Positions 9,007-18,516 of a stretch of DNA of 64,000 nt are shown piece by piece. A program made the position numbers and the translations under genes. Positions within the stretch are counted from its first letter, which is position 1; each line of letters starts with the position of its first letter. Source of the stretch: Streptomyces mobaraensis. Its GTDB lineage: Bacteria > Actinomycetota > Actinomycetes > Streptomycetales > Streptomycetaceae. The notes under the pieces were generated by a model. The model saw nothing but the letters and a program-made list of their open reading frames with translations, searched no databases and was not told where the DNA came from. The DNA is taken from positions 3,844,001 to 3,908,000 of the forward strand of contig NZ_CP083590.1 in assembly GCF_020099395.1 (NCBI RefSeq). Direction: 5' to 3'.

Positions 9007-10773
9007 ATGCATCGTTACCGGTCCCACACCTGCGGCGAGCTCCGTGCGGCTGACGTCGACACCGACGTGCGCCTGAGTGGCTGGCTGCACAATCGGCGCG
9101 ACCTGGGCGGCATCCTCTTCATCGATCTCCGCGACCACCACGGTCTCGTGCAGCTCGTCGCCCGCCCCGGCACCCCCGCCAACGAGGCGCTGGGCCGGCT
9201 CACCAAGGAGACCGTCGTCCGTATCGACGGTCGCGTCATGAGCCGCGGCGCCGAGAACGTCAACCCCGACCTGCCCACCGGCGAGATCGAGGTCGAGGTC
9301 ACCGAGGTCGAGGTGCTCGGCGCCGCCGAGCCGCTGCCCTTCACGATCAACACCGAGGACGGCGTCAACGAGGAGCGCCGCCTGGAGTACCGCTTCCTCG
9401 ACCTGCGCCGCGAGCGCATGCACCGCAACATCATGCTGCGCGGCGCCGTCATCCGGGCCATCCGCGAGAAGATGACCGCGCAGGGCTTCAACGAGCTCGC
9501 CACCCCGATCCTGTCCGCCACCTCCCCCGAGGGCGCGCGCGACTTCCTGGTGCCGTCCCGGCTGCACGCCGGCAAGTTCTACGCCCTGCCGCAGGCGCCG
9601 CAGCAGTTCAAGCAGCTGCTGATGATCGCGGGCTTCGACCGCTACTTCCAGATCGCGCCCTGCTTCCGCGACGAGGACGCCCGCGCCGACCGCTCGCCGG
9701 GCGAGTTCTACCAGCTCGACATGGAGATGTCCTTCGTCGAGCAGGAGGACGTCTTCCAGGTGATCGAGAAGGTCATGACCGAGCTCTTCGAGGAGTTCGG
9801 CAACGGCCGCCACGTCACCTCGCCGTTCCCGCGCATCCCGTTCCGCGAGGCGATGCTCAAGTACGGCTCCGACAAGCCGGACCTGCGCGCCAAGCTGGAA
9901 CTGGTGGACATCTCCGACGTCTTCGAGGGCTCGGAGTTCAAGGCGTTCGCCGGCAAGCACGTGCGCGCCCTCGCGGTGCCGTCCGTGCAGGACCAGCCGC
10001 GCAAGTTCTTCGACGGCCTCGGCGAGTTCGCCGTCGAGCAGGGCGCCAAGGGCCTGGCCTGGGTCCGCGTCGGCGAGGACGGGACGCTGTCCGGCCCGAT
10101 CGCCAAGTTCCTCACCGAGGAGAACGTCAAGGTCCTCACCGAGCGGCTCGGCCTGGCCGCCGGCCACGCCGTCTTCTTCGGCGCGGGCGAGTTCGACGAG
10201 GTCAGTAAGATCATGGGCGCGGTCCGCGTCGAGGCCGCCAAGCGGGCCGGCCAGTTCGAGGAGAACGTCTTCCGGTTCTGCTGGATCGTCGACTTCCCGA
10301 TGTTCGAGAAGGACGAGGAGACCGGCAAGATCGAGTTCTCCCACAACCCGTTCTCCATGCCTCAGGGCGGCCTCGAGGCCCTGGAGACGATGGACCCGCT
10401 GGACATCCTCGCCTGGCAGTACGACATCGTCTGCAACGGCGTCGAGCTCTCCTCCGGCGCCATCCGGAACCACGAGCCCGAGGTCATGTACAAGGCGTTC
10501 GGGATCGCCGGCTACTCCCAGGAGGAGGTCGAGCGCGAGTTCGGCGGCATGCTCCGCGCGTTCAAGTTCGGCGCCCCGCCGCACGGCGGCATCGCCCCGG
10601 GCGTCGACCGCATCGTGATGCTGCTGGCCGACGAGCCCAACATCCGCGAGACCATCGCCTTCCCGCTCAACGGCAACGCCCAGGACCTGCTGATGGGCGC
10701 CCCGAGCGAGGTCGACGAGTCCCGGCTGAAGGAACTCCACCTGTCGCTGCGCAAGCCGCCGACGGTGAAGTAA
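9007..10773 (+). CDS. aspS: Aspartyl-tRNA synthetase
   Basis: A 588-residue class II synthetase that charges tRNA-Asp. An N-terminal OB-fold anticodon domain ([19 protein letters not shown]) is followed by class II motif 2 ([19 protein letters not shown]), the bacterial GAD insertion and motif 3 ([21 protein letters not shown]). The length is typical of bacterial enzymes. No T-box leader or other attenuator was recognised in the 150 bp upstream. A GC-rich hairpin follows the stop. Confidence 0.98.
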   Translation: MHRYRSHTCGELRAADVDTDVRLSGWLHNRRDLGGILFIDLRDHHGLVQLVARPGTPANEALGRLTKETVVRIDGRVMSRGAENVNPDLPTGEIEVEVTEVEVLGAAEPLPFTINTEDGVNEERRLEYRFLDLRRERMHRNIMLRGAVIRAIREKMTAQGFNELATPILSATSPEGARDFLVPSRLHAGKFYALPQAPQQFKQLLMIAGFDRYFQIAPCFRDEDARADRSPGEFYQLDMEMSFVEQEDVFQVIEKVMTELFEEFGNGRHVTSPFPRIPFREAMLKYGSDKPDLRAKLELVDISDVFEGSEFKAFAGKHVRALAVPSVQDQPRKFFDGLGEFAVEQGAKGLAWVRVGEDGTLSGPIAKFLTEENVKVLTERLGLAAGHAVFFGAGEFDEVSKIMGAVRVEAAKRAGQFEENVFRFCWIVDFPMFEKDEETGKIEFSHNPFSMPQGGLEALETMDPLDILAWQYDIVCNGVELSSGAIRNHEPEVMYKAFGIAGYSQEEVEREFGGMLRAFKFGAPPHGGIAPGVDRIVMLLADEPNIRETIAFPLNGNAQDLLMGAPSEVDESRLKELHLSLRKPPTVK

Positions 10774-10794
10774 CCGCGAGAGCCGTACGACGAG

Positions 10795-10820
10795 GGGCCC
10801 GGCGCCGATGTGCCGGGCCC
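10795..10820 (+). terminator. Terminator of aspS
   Basis: GGGCCCGGC (10795-10803) and GCCGGGCCC (10812-10820) form a 9-bp stem with an 8-base loop, followed by TT, 21 bp after the aspS stop codon. Confidence 0.8.
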
Positions 10821-10856
10821 TTCCGCGTTGCCCTTCCGGTACCGGCGCTCCGGTGG

Positions 10857-10910
10857 CCGGAGTGGCCGGGGCGTCCGGAGTGACCAGGACGTCCGGAGTG
10901 GCCGGGGCGG
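10857..10910. repeat. Three tandem 18-bp repeats
   Basis: Units at 10857-10874, 10875-10892 and 10893-10910 all begin CCGGAGTG; units 1 and 3 differ only in the last base, unit 2 at three positions. They lie between the aspS terminator and the end of the pseudo-receiver gene. No function is evident. Confidence 0.85.
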
Positions 10911-10941
10911 CCCCCACCCCCGTGGGGAGCCGTCGGCCGGC

Positions 10942-11316
10942 TCACACCAGCACACCGAGCTCGGGCAGCGGCTCCGGCGGGCAGCAGCCGGCCGCGGCGT
11001 GCACCGCCCGGCCCAGCCGTCGCGGGGTGACCCGGTGCATCGGGAGGACGGTCCGCGCGCCGTACTCCCACACCGCCATCAGCTCCGCGTCGCCGAGCCC
11101 GTCGGCCACCACCAGCAGCGGCGCCCAGTTTCCGGCGCTCCGCCGGCGCAGTTCGCCCGCGGCGTCGCGGTCGTGCCGCCCGAGCAGCAGGATCTGCACC
11201 GCCGCGCCGCTCCTCACCACCCGGAGGGCGGGCAGGGTCCGCAGGTCGCGGACGAGGCGGGCGCGGCCCACCTCGTCGGAGGCGTGCACGCTCACGGTGA
11301 TTCGGTCATCCAACAC
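10942..11316 (-). CDS. Orphan pseudo-receiver domain protein
   Basis: A 124-residue protein with the five-strand rhythm of a response-regulator receiver (ITVSVHASDE...; VQILLLGRHD; APLLVVADGL; GARTVLPMHRVTPRRLGRAVHAAA). The pattern matches the N-terminal half of Streptomyces LuxR-type regulators with atypical receivers. The phospho-acceptor region is not convincing and the DNA-binding HTH is absent: the frame stops right after the last receiver helix. It may be a stand-alone decoy or the remains of a larger regulator. No cognate kinase is adjacent. Confidence 0.6.
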   Translation of the reverse strand: MLDDRITVSVHASDEVGRARLVRDLRTLPALRVVRSGAAVQILLLGRHDRDAAGELRRRSAGNWAPLLVVADGLGDAELMAVWEYGARTVLPMHRVTPRRLGRAVHAAAGCCPPEPLPELGVLV

Positions 11317-11424
11317 TGGTCCGGTCTTCCTTCGGTCTCCCCCACGGCCAACACCCCACAGCCTGGCGCGCTCCGCTCAACGAACGATTGCCGAACGATC
11401 AACGCGCGTTGACCGGAGACGGGA

Positions 11425-11455
11425 CAGGGCCCGGAACCTGTGGTTCCGGGCCCTG
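11425..11455 (-). terminator. Terminator of metG
   Basis: Perfect 14-bp arms (CAGGGCCCGGAACC 11425-11438; GGTTCCGGGCCCTG 11442-11455) with a 3-base loop, 25 bp beyond the metG stop. Confidence 0.8.
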
Positions 11456-11479
11456 CGGCGTACGGGTTCGAGGAGCGGG

Positions 11480-13198
11480 TCAGGCCGCCTCGTCGCCCCC
11501 GCCGAAGCGCTCGCGGTAGGACTCCAGGTCCTCCTCCGTGATCTTCGCGAAGAGCACCGGCGGCACGGTGAACGCCGTACCGGCCGGGACGGACGACAGC
11601 GAACGGGCCTCGTCCTGCGTCACCCAGGTCCGGTCGTCGCCGGTGAGGGCGAACGCCGAGCGCATCGCGGCGGCCGTCGCCGGGATGAACGGCTCGGAGA
11701 CCACCGCGTACAGGTGGATCAGGTTCATCGCCGTGCGCAGCGTCAGCGCCGCCGCGTCCGGGTCGGTCTTGATCTCCAGCCAGGGGGCCTTGGTCTCCAG
11801 GTAGGAGTTGCCCGCGCTCCACAGGGCGCGCAGCGCCTGCGCCGCCTTGCGGAACTGCATCTCCTCCATGTGGCCCTCGTACTCGGCGAGCAGCCGCGCG
11901 ACCTCCCGGCCCAGCTCCGTCTCGGCCGCGCCCGCCTCGCTGCCGGCCGGCACCTCGTCGCCGAACCGCTTCCGGGAGAAGGACAGGACGCGGTTGACGA
12001 AGTTGCCCAGCACGTCCGCGAGATCCTTGTTGACCGTCGCGGAGAACAGCTCCCAGCTGAACGAGGTGTCGTCCGACTCGGGGGCGTTGGCCATCATGAA
12101 GTAGCGCCAGTAGTCGGCCGGCAGGATCTCCAGCGCGTCGTGCGTGAAGACGCCGCGCCGCTGGGAGGTGGAGAACTTGCCGCCGTAGTAGTTCAGCCAG
12201 TTGAACGCCTTGACGTAGTCGACCCGCTTCCACGGCTCACGGGTGCCGATCTCCGTCGCCGGGAACATCACCGTGTGGAACGGGACGTTGTCCTTGCCCA
12301 TGAACTGCGTGTAGCGGACGTCCGTCGCCTCGTACCACCACGACTTCCAGTCGCGCTCCGCCGGCAGCTCGTCGGCCCACTCCTTGGTGGCGCCGATGTA
12401 CTCGACCGGGGCGTCGAACCAGACGTAGAAGACCTTGCCCTCGGCCGCCAGCTCCGGCCAGGTGTCGGCCGGGACCGGGACGCCCCAGTCCAGGTCGCGG
12501 GTGATCGCCCGGTCGTGCAGGCCCTCGGTCAGCCACTTGCGGGCGATCGACGAGGCGAGGACCGGCCAGTCCTTGCCCTGCTCGTCGATCCACGCCTCGA
12601 CCTCGCCCTGCAGCTTGGACTGGAGCAGGAACAGGTGCTTGGTCTCCCGCACCTCCAGGTCGCTGCTGCCGCTGATCGCCGAGCGGGCGTCGATCAGGTC
12701 CGTGGGGTCCAGCACGCGCGTGCAGTTCTCGCACTGGTCGCCGCGCGCCTTGTCGTAGCCGCAGTGCGGGCAGGTGCCCACGATGTAGCGGTCGGGCAGG
12801 AAGCGCGCGTCCGCCAGCGAGTACACCTGGCGGATCGCGCGCTCCTCGATGAACCCGTTCTTCTGCAGCTGCCGCGCGAAGTGCTGGGTGATCTCGCGGT
12901 TCTGCGCGGACGAGCTGCGGCCGAAGTAGTCGAAGGAGAGGCCGAACCCGTCGTAGATCGCCTTCTGCGCCTCGTGCTGCTGGGCGCAGTACGCGTCGAC
13001 CGGCAGGCCGGCCTCCTTCGCGGCCAGTTCGGCCGGGGTGCCGTGCTCGTCGGTGGCGCAGATGTAGAGCGTCTCGCGCCCGGTCTGGCGCAGGTAGCGC
13101 GCGTAGACGTCCGCCGGGAGCATGGACCCCACCATGTTGCCCAGGTGCTTGATCCCGTTGATGTACGGAAGGGCGCTGGTGATGAGGTGTCGAGCCAT
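11480..13198 (-). CDS. metG: Methionyl-tRNA synthetase, type 1 (four-cysteine zinc) form
   Basis: A 572-residue class I synthetase. The HIGH equivalent is HLGN in [13 protein letters not shown], the zinc knuckle has CPHC and CENC about 13 residues apart, and the KMSKS position reads KFSTS ([13 protein letters not shown]). The alpha-helical anticodon domain follows; the C-terminal EMAP/tRNA-binding domain of E. coli MetG is absent. The frame is open to 13258, but the ATG at 13198 has GGGAG upstream and starts the conserved [11 protein letters not shown]. It should charge initiator and elongator tRNA-Met. The variant KMSKS loop is worth noting. Confidence 0.95.
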   Translation of the reverse strand: MARHLITSALPYINGIKHLGNMVGSMLPADVYARYLRQTGRETLYICATDEHGTPAELAAKEAGLPVDAYCAQQHEAQKAIYDGFGLSFDYFGRSSSAQNREITQHFARQLQKNGFIEERAIRQVYSLADARFLPDRYIVGTCPHCGYDKARGDQCENCTRVLDPTDLIDARSAISGSSDLEVRETKHLFLLQSKLQGEVEAWIDEQGKDWPVLASSIARKWLTEGLHDRAITRDLDWGVPVPADTWPELAAEGKVFYVWFDAPVEYIGATKEWADELPAERDWKSWWYEATDVRYTQFMGKDNVPFHTVMFPATEIGTREPWKRVDYVKAFNWLNYYGGKFSTSQRRGVFTHDALEILPADYWRYFMMANAPESDDTSFSWELFSATVNKDLADVLGNFVNRVLSFSRKRFGDEVPAGSEAGAAETELGREVARLLAEYEGHMEEMQFRKAAQALRALWSAGNSYLETKAPWLEIKTDPDAAALTLRTAMNLIHLYAVVSEPFIPATAAAMRSAFALTGDDRTWVTQDEARSLSSVPAGTAFTVPPVLFAKITEEDLESYRERFGGGDEAA

Positions 13199-13373
13199 GC
13201 CGGCTGCTCCCTGGTCGGTGCTCGGGTACGGAGCCTGTGACCCTGTGTCCACAGGCACCTTTAGCGTATCCGAGTACCAGGCGGCGGCAGCGCGGCATTA
13301 TGGACGGCCCCGTGCCGGGCGCGCGGGCGGAGCGCGCCGTCCGGGGGGCCGGGGCGGGAGACACCGCGCGGGG

Positions 13374-13697
13374 TCACCGACTCCGGCCGCGCTCCCCGGC
13401 GTTGCCGCCCGCGTCCGCCCCGCCGCCGGCCCGGCCCCCTGTCCGGCCGCCAGTCCGGCCGTCAGCCCGGCCCCCGGCCCGTCCGCGGCCCGCCGCACCG
13501 GCCTGGGGCTGCGCCGGAACCAGGGCTTCCGCCTCGGCGTCGGAGGGGAACCGGATGGCCGACGGCGGACAGGACCACTCGATCCCGCCGCGCGGCGGCC
13601 GTAGCTGAACGTAACCGGCGTGGGTGTCCATGACCTGCCCGAGCCGGCCGGTGCGGATGTCGACGACGTAGCTGCCGAGGGGGAATTCATCGTTCAC
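13374..13697 (-). CDS. Small conserved-type protein with an SH3-like N-terminus and Arg/Gly tail
   Basis: A 107-residue protein. Residues 1-55 (PLGSYVVDIRTGRLGQVMD...YVQLRPPRGGIEWSCPP) have the short beta-strand pattern of small SH3-like barrels common in Streptomyces proteins of unknown function. Residues 70-107 are a low-complexity Gly/Arg/Ala/Asp tail encoded by GC-rich repeats. The start at 13697 has AGGA about 9 bases upstream. The function is unknown, and the tail may vary in length between strains. Confidence 0.6.
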   Translation of the reverse strand: MNDEFPLGSYVVDIRTGRLGQVMDTHAGYVQLRPPRGGIEWSCPPSAIRFPSDAEAEALVPAQPQAGAAGRGRAGGRADGRTGGRTGGRAGGGADAGGNAGERGRSR

Positions 13698-13837
13698 ATT
13701 CCTACGATGCCCACTTCAACGGCTTCTGATCGGCGAGAGGCGGAGTACGGAGGGTGATCTGTCCGGGCGTCGTGCTTACGCGGTGCGATCGATGAGGTGG
13801 TTACTCTCTGTCGCCCCAATTGCCGGATTCCCCGGTT

Positions 13838-13874
13838 CCGGGGGCCGTCCCCGTCCGGCTGGGACGGCCCCCGG
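13838..13874 (-). terminator. Terminator of the vWA gene
   Basis: Perfect 14-bp arms (CCGGGGGCCGTCCC 13838-13851; GGGACGGCCCCCGG 13861-13874) with a 9-base loop, 39 bp beyond the stop of the vWA gene. Confidence 0.8.
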
Positions 13875-13912
13875 GTGGGATCGGCAAGGGGACGAGGGGC
13901 GCCGGGCCAGGG

Positions 13913-15169
13913 TCAGCGGGTGCGCTGCCGGATGACGCGGGCCTCGCGGGCCTCCTCCAGCCAGGCGGGGAAGCCGGCCGTCAGCTCTTCGTAGAGCAGG
14001 TCGTCGGCGAGACCCTTGGGGTCGCGGCCCGCGTGGAAGAAGCCCGCGTTGTCCACCGCGCGGCGCTCCGGCACGGGCAGCGCGTCCAGCTTGCGCAGGA
14101 AGTCGAAGCCCTTGCCCTCGGGGTCGCCGAAGGCCACGAACTGCCAGTAGATCGGCAGCTTCGCGGCCTCGCAGAGGGCCTTCTCGGCGGCGGACTTGCT
14201 GTAGGGGCCGCCGTCCGTCTGGAAGACGACGAACGCCGGGTCGGTGGCGCCGGACTTCTTGTAGTGCTTGATCACTTCCCGCATGGCGAGGTGGTAGTTG
14301 GTGCGGCCCATGTGCCCGAGGGAGGAGTGCAGTTCCTCGATGCGGCCCGCGTAGTCGGTGAGGTCGAGCTCGGCGACGCCGTCGACCTCGGTGGAGAAGA
14401 AGACGACGGGGACGGTCCCGTCGTCGTCGAGGTGCGCCGAGAGGCCGAGCACCTGCTCGGCGAGGCGCTGCACGCTGCCGTTCTTGTAGTACTCGCGCAT
14501 CGAGCCGGAGCGGTCGAGGACGAGGTAGACGGCGGCCCGCTGTCCGGCGAGGCCGCGTTTGCGCAGCGAGACGCCCGCCGATTTGTAGAGGCTGACCAGG
14601 CCGGGGGCGGAGCTCTTGACCTTCTCCAGGCTGATGGCGGAACCGCGCTCGCCCTCGGCGGGGGCGGGGCTCGGGGCGGCGGGCGCGACCGGTGCCGTCG
14701 GGGCCGCCACGGCCGCCGGGGCCGCGGCCGCCGCCGTCATCGCCGGCGAGGGCTCCGGCTCGGGGCCCGGCGCCGGCTCGGGCACCGGGTTGGGGTCCGG
14801 GGTGGGGACGGGCTCCGGCTGCGGTACGGGTTTGGGCTCGGGCATCGGCGTCGGGGCGGGCTCCGGGTCCGGCACCGGGTCGGGGCGCGGGCCCGGGGTG
14901 GGCGGCCCGGGGACGGGGTGCAGCGGGCCGGGGTCGGGGACCCGGTCGGTGGTGGTCTGGGCGGGGACGGACGCCGGGACCTTGGAACCCTTGGACGCCT
15001 TGGGGGCCGTTCGGGCCGCGGACGTCGTGGCGGCTGGGGCCGACGCCTCGGCTGCGACCGGGGCCGGCTCCGGCGCGGGGGCGGTGCTCTGCTGGGGGAG
15101 GCCCGGCGTTCCGTCGTCACCCGTCTTCGACCGGCCGAACGCGTTCCGCAGCAGGCTGCGAATTCCCAT
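13913..15169 (-). CDS. TerF-like von Willebrand factor A protein with Pro-rich linker
   Basis: A 418-residue protein. A short basic N-terminus (MGIRSLLRNAFGRSKTG) leads into about 120 residues of Pro/Glu/Asp-rich linker (roughly 60-185), then a vWA domain with a good MIDAS metal site (DRSGSM; TNYHLAM; FQTDGG). The start of that domain (SAISLEKVKSSAPGLVSLYKSAGV) resembles the vWA module at the C-terminus of TerF tellurium/stress proteins. Such modules bind metal and partner proteins in Ter-type stress complexes. No terD, terZ or related genes are near, so it works with partners encoded elsewhere. Confidence 0.82.
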   Translation of the reverse strand: MGIRSLLRNAFGRSKTGDDGTPGLPQQSTAPAPEPAPVAAEASAPAATTSAARTAPKASKGSKVPASVPAQTTTDRVPDPGPLHPVPGPPTPGPRPDPVPDPEPAPTPMPEPKPVPQPEPVPTPDPNPVPEPAPGPEPEPSPAMTAAAAAPAAVAAPTAPVAPAAPSPAPAEGERGSAISLEKVKSSAPGLVSLYKSAGVSLRKRGLAGQRAAVYLVLDRSGSMREYYKNGSVQRLAEQVLGLSAHLDDDGTVPVVFFSTEVDGVAELDLTDYAGRIEELHSSLGHMGRTNYHLAMREVIKHYKKSGATDPAFVVFQTDGGPYSKSAAEKALCEAAKLPIYWQFVAFGDPEGKGFDFLRKLDALPVPERRAVDNAGFFHAGRDPKGLADDLLYEELTAGFPAWLEEAREARVIRQRTR

Positions 15170-15345
15170 GAGGAGAAATCCTTACCTTTGTCTGGAATGT
15201 ACCTACTGTGCGACTCCGGTAAGGCTAGCTCTAACGCCTCGTCAGTAACGTGCTCCTCGCTGGTCCCGATTACACCGGGTCCGGGACCGGGTCTGGTCCG
15301 GTGTGCGCCGGGTCCTTGTCCAGCCACCGGAGCGCTGCCTTTCGT

Positions 15346-16713
15346 CTACCCCGGATCCGGGATCCAATCGCCGTGCGCCCCGACCGGCACCCGCACCGGC
15401 AGGTGCACCCGGGCGACGGGCCCCGCCGCCAGGTCCTGGGCGGCCAGCACCAGCAGGTCGGTGGCCCCGCGCTCCGGCTCGAAGGCGTAGGCCAGCACCC
15501 ACCCGTCGTCCTCCGCCGCCCCGGGCGCCGCCGGGACGAACACGCCCTCGCCGACGTCGCCGCCCGGCGGCACGGGGTACTCGTCGCACGTCCCGCGCTC
15601 CAGGTCGTACTTGAGCAGCCCGACGCCGAACCCGGCCCGGTCCTCGCCCAGCGGCTCGCGCACCGCGTACCCGTAGCGGTGCTCCCGGGTCGGCCGGCGC
15701 GGGTCGATCCGCGGGAACTCCACCGCGCGGTCGTCCAGCCGGAGCCGCCGCACGGTCCGCGCGGCCGGGTCCACGGTCCAGCGCTCCAGGTGGGCGGGCT
15801 GCTTGTCCAGGCCCTTGCGGGTGCCGTCGAACAGCCGCTCGTAGCGGGCGAGATGGACGGTGATCAGCCCGTCCCGCTCGTAGGCGTTCATGGCGTGGTA
15901 GACGAAGCACGGCTCCAGCTCCAGCCAGCGCACGTCCCGGGCGGTGCCCTCCCGGGGGAGCACCCCGAGCCGGGCCGGGCGGTCCGGGTCCCAGCCGAAG
16001 GCGGTCACCGAGAGGCCGGGGCCGAGGGTGAAGGCGACCGGCAGGTCGTAGAGCAGGACGTGGTGCTCGGTGAGCGAGAAGTCGTGCATCATCGGCCGGC
16101 CCGTCACCGGCACCTCGACGTGCCGGCGGATCCGGCCGTCCGTCCCGGCGACCAGGTACTGCACGTACGGCCAGGCCGGGCAGTAGGCGACGGCGTGCAG
16201 TTCGCCGGTGGCCGGGTCGAGGACCGTGTGCGCGGCCAGTCCGCCGGGCAGCGTGCCGTGGAAGTCGAACGGCCCCACCGTGTCCAGCTCGGAGTCCAGC
16301 TCGTAGGGGAGCGCCCCGCCCTCGACCAGGGTCAGCAGATGCCCGGCGAACCGGCGGACGTGGGTGTTGGGCGCGAAGTCCACCAGGTGCCGGGGCCCGT
16401 GCAGCACCTTCTCGCCCAGCCGCCGGGCCACCGCGTCGGAGCGCACCCAGCGGTTGCGGTACCAGGCGGCCCGCCCGTCCCGCAGCCGGACGCCGTGCAC
16501 CATGCCCTCCCCGGAGAACCAGTGGTGGGCGGCCGGATCGTCCACCTGGAGCGGGTTCGGCCCGTTGCGCAGGTAGCGGCCGCGCAGCGCATCTGGCAGC
16601 CGGCCGGTCACCGGGAGGTCGAGGGCCGTGATCTCCTCGCGCACCGGCTCGAACAAGCCACTGAGCCAGGGGTTCGCCCCCGAGGTGACCGCCCTGGCGG
16701 CGTCGTTCGGCAT
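15346..16713 (-). CDS. Carotenoid oxygenase family protein (RPE65/CCD type)
   Basis: A 455-residue seven-bladed propeller oxygenase. The His ligands for the single iron lie in LAAHTVLDP, MMHDFSLTEHH, CFVYHAMNAYE and, near the end, VGAHGDWIPDPG, which is the family pattern. Such enzymes cleave conjugated double bonds of carotenoids, apocarotenoids or stilbenes. No carotenoid synthesis genes are adjacent, so the substrate is unknown. The frame is open to 17001, but the ATG at 16713 has a strong GGAGG upstream and begins the conserved region. Confidence 0.9.
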   Translation of the reverse strand: MPNDAARAVTSGANPWLSGLFEPVREEITALDLPVTGRLPDALRGRYLRNGPNPLQVDDPAAHHWFSGEGMVHGVRLRDGRAAWYRNRWVRSDAVARRLGEKVLHGPRHLVDFAPNTHVRRFAGHLLTLVEGGALPYELDSELDTVGPFDFHGTLPGGLAAHTVLDPATGELHAVAYCPAWPYVQYLVAGTDGRIRRHVEVPVTGRPMMHDFSLTEHHVLLYDLPVAFTLGPGLSVTAFGWDPDRPARLGVLPREGTARDVRWLELEPCFVYHAMNAYERDGLITVHLARYERLFDGTRKGLDKQPAHLERWTVDPAARTVRRLRLDDRAVEFPRIDPRRPTREHRYGYAVREPLGEDRAGFGVGLLKYDLERGTCDEYPVPPGGDVGEGVFVPAAPGAAEDDGWVLAYAFEPERGATDLLVLAAQDLAAGPVARVHLPVRVPVGAHGDWIPDPG

Positions 16714-17030
16714 GCCCTCCACCTCCACCGGTGTCCCGGCCCGCCCCCGCGGAACCTTTCTCCACCATCCGGCGGAAGGCGGCGTTCGGCCAGACCGCGC
16801 CGGTGTTCCCGGCAGGTGCCCGGGGCCGTCCGGGCGTCCCTTCCCCCGCGGGAACCCCCGGGAGAGCCGGGGACTCGAACGGGAAACGGGCAGGAAACGG
16901 GCGGGGAAGGGCCGAGGAAGAAACAGGGGGCAGGGCAACCCTGCCGGGCCTTTCTCGCCTCTTATCCGATGAACGCGGCAGAACCGAACGTGAGTACCCA
17001 CGGAAACCGGAGGCAGGGAGTGAGCACCGC

Positions 17031-18428
17031 ATGGGCCTGACCAGCAGGTCGCTGATGTACACGGTGGCGTTCGCCGCCGTGTTGTGTGTGGCTCTCATGG
17101 TGTGGATCTGGCCGCGGCTCTCCGGGCGGGGACCGCTGCCCGTCCTCGGCCGGCTCGGCGCCATCCTGCTCACGCAGCTGTCGATCATGGCCGCGGTGCT
17201 GCTGGTGGTCAACTCCAGCGTCGGCTTCTTCGGCACCTGGAACCAGCTGCTGGGCCGCGTCGACAAGGCCCCCGTCAACGTGACGCAGATGAACAGCGGG
17301 ACCGGCCCCCGCGCCTCGGTCAGCGAGACGAAGGACGGCCTGATCCAGCCCACCGGCGGCGAGCGGGTCGAGAAGTTCGCCGGGTACCCCAAGGGCCCCG
17401 AGGACAAGGTGGGCGCCGTCCGCTCGGTCCGCGTCATCGGCAAGCGGACCCTGGCCGTCAACTCCGCGTACGTCTACCTGCCGCCCGAGTACTTTCAGAA
17501 GCAGTACGAGCGCGCCCACTTCCCCGTCATGGTCGTCGTCAGCGGCTACCCGGGCGGCCGGGTCAGCCTCGCCCGCAACCTCCAGGTCCCGCTGAACGCG
17601 GCCCGCCTCCTGGAGGAGAAGAAGATGGCCCCTACGGTCATCGTGATGATCAGCCCGACCATCGCCCAGCCCCGCGACACCGAGTGCGTCGACGTACCGG
17701 ACGGCCCGCAGGCCGAGACCTTCCTGACCAAGGACCTCCCCGACGCGCTGCGCAGCACCTACCGCGTCGGCCAGGACGCCACCGCCTGGGGCATCATGGG
17801 CTACTCCACCGGCGGCACCTGCGCCCTCCAGCTCGCCATGCGTGCCCCTGACGTCTATCCGGTGGCCGCCTCCCTCTCCGGGGACCTCTCGGTCAAGAAC
17901 GACATCGCCACCGGCGACCTCTTCGGCGGCGGCGAGAAGGGCAAGCAGCGCAAGCGCGAGCACGACCTGATGTGGCGCCTCCGCAACCTCCCGGCCCCGC
18001 CCGTCTCCCTGCTCCTCGCGACCAGCCGCAAGGGCGAGAAGAACTTCCACGACACCGAGGAGTTCCTGCGCCTGGCCAACGAGAAGAAGCTCCGCACCGC
18101 GACGATCGTCCTGCCCGAGGGCAGCCACCAGTTCTCCACCTGGCGCCGGGAGATCGGGCCGGTGATGGAGTGGATGAGCAAGGAGCTCACGTTCCCGCAG
18201 GACACGGAGGGCGGGAAGAAGTCGGGCGAGAAGAAGAAGCAGGACGAGAAGAAGCAGGACGAGAAGCGGCAGGAGGACGACGGGAAGGCCGACGACAAGG
18301 GCGGGGCCGGGAACGCCGACGACGGCAAGGACGCCGAGGTGAAGGACGACGGCAAGGCCGACGGAGACGCCGGCCCGCAGCGGCAGGGCGACGACCGGCC
18401 GGACGAGGAGGAGGGCGAGCGGGGCTGA
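17031..18428 (+). CDS. Membrane-anchored esterase (alpha/beta hydrolase, esterase D/antigen 85-like)
   Basis: A 465-residue protein. Two N-terminal membrane helices (about 5-27 and 40-62) are followed by an extracytoplasmic alpha/beta hydrolase of the putative-esterase type. The nucleophile elbow is GYSTGG and the likely catalytic His is in GSHQFSTW. Residues from about 385 form a very charged, repetitive Lys/Glu/Asp tail that looks disordered. It converges with and is paralogous to the esterase at 18517-19590. It may act on cell-envelope lipids or glycolipids, but no substrate is indicated. Confidence 0.85.
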   Translation: MGLTSRSLMYTVAFAAVLCVALMVWIWPRLSGRGPLPVLGRLGAILLTQLSIMAAVLLVVNSSVGFFGTWNQLLGRVDKAPVNVTQMNSGTGPRASVSETKDGLIQPTGGERVEKFAGYPKGPEDKVGAVRSVRVIGKRTLAVNSAYVYLPPEYFQKQYERAHFPVMVVVSGYPGGRVSLARNLQVPLNAARLLEEKKMAPTVIVMISPTIAQPRDTECVDVPDGPQAETFLTKDLPDALRSTYRVGQDATAWGIMGYSTGGTCALQLAMRAPDVYPVAASLSGDLSVKNDIATGDLFGGGEKGKQRKREHDLMWRLRNLPAPPVSLLLATSRKGEKNFHDTEEFLRLANEKKLRTATIVLPEGSHQFSTWRREIGPVMEWMSKELTFPQDTEGGKKSGEKKKQDEKKQDEKRQEDDGKADDKGGAGNADDGKDAEVKDDGKADGDAGPQRQGDDRPDEEEGERG

Positions 18429-18516
18429 CGCCCTCGCCACCGCCACGGCGTACCCCGGCCCGGCGCCATACGCCGTACCGCCGTACCCGCCGCTGCCCTC
18501 CCGCGGCCCCCGGGCC

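Noticed and set aside
13820..15490. Long plus-strand frame opposite the vWA gene
   Set aside because: Antisense shadow of the Pro-rich linker and vWA domain.
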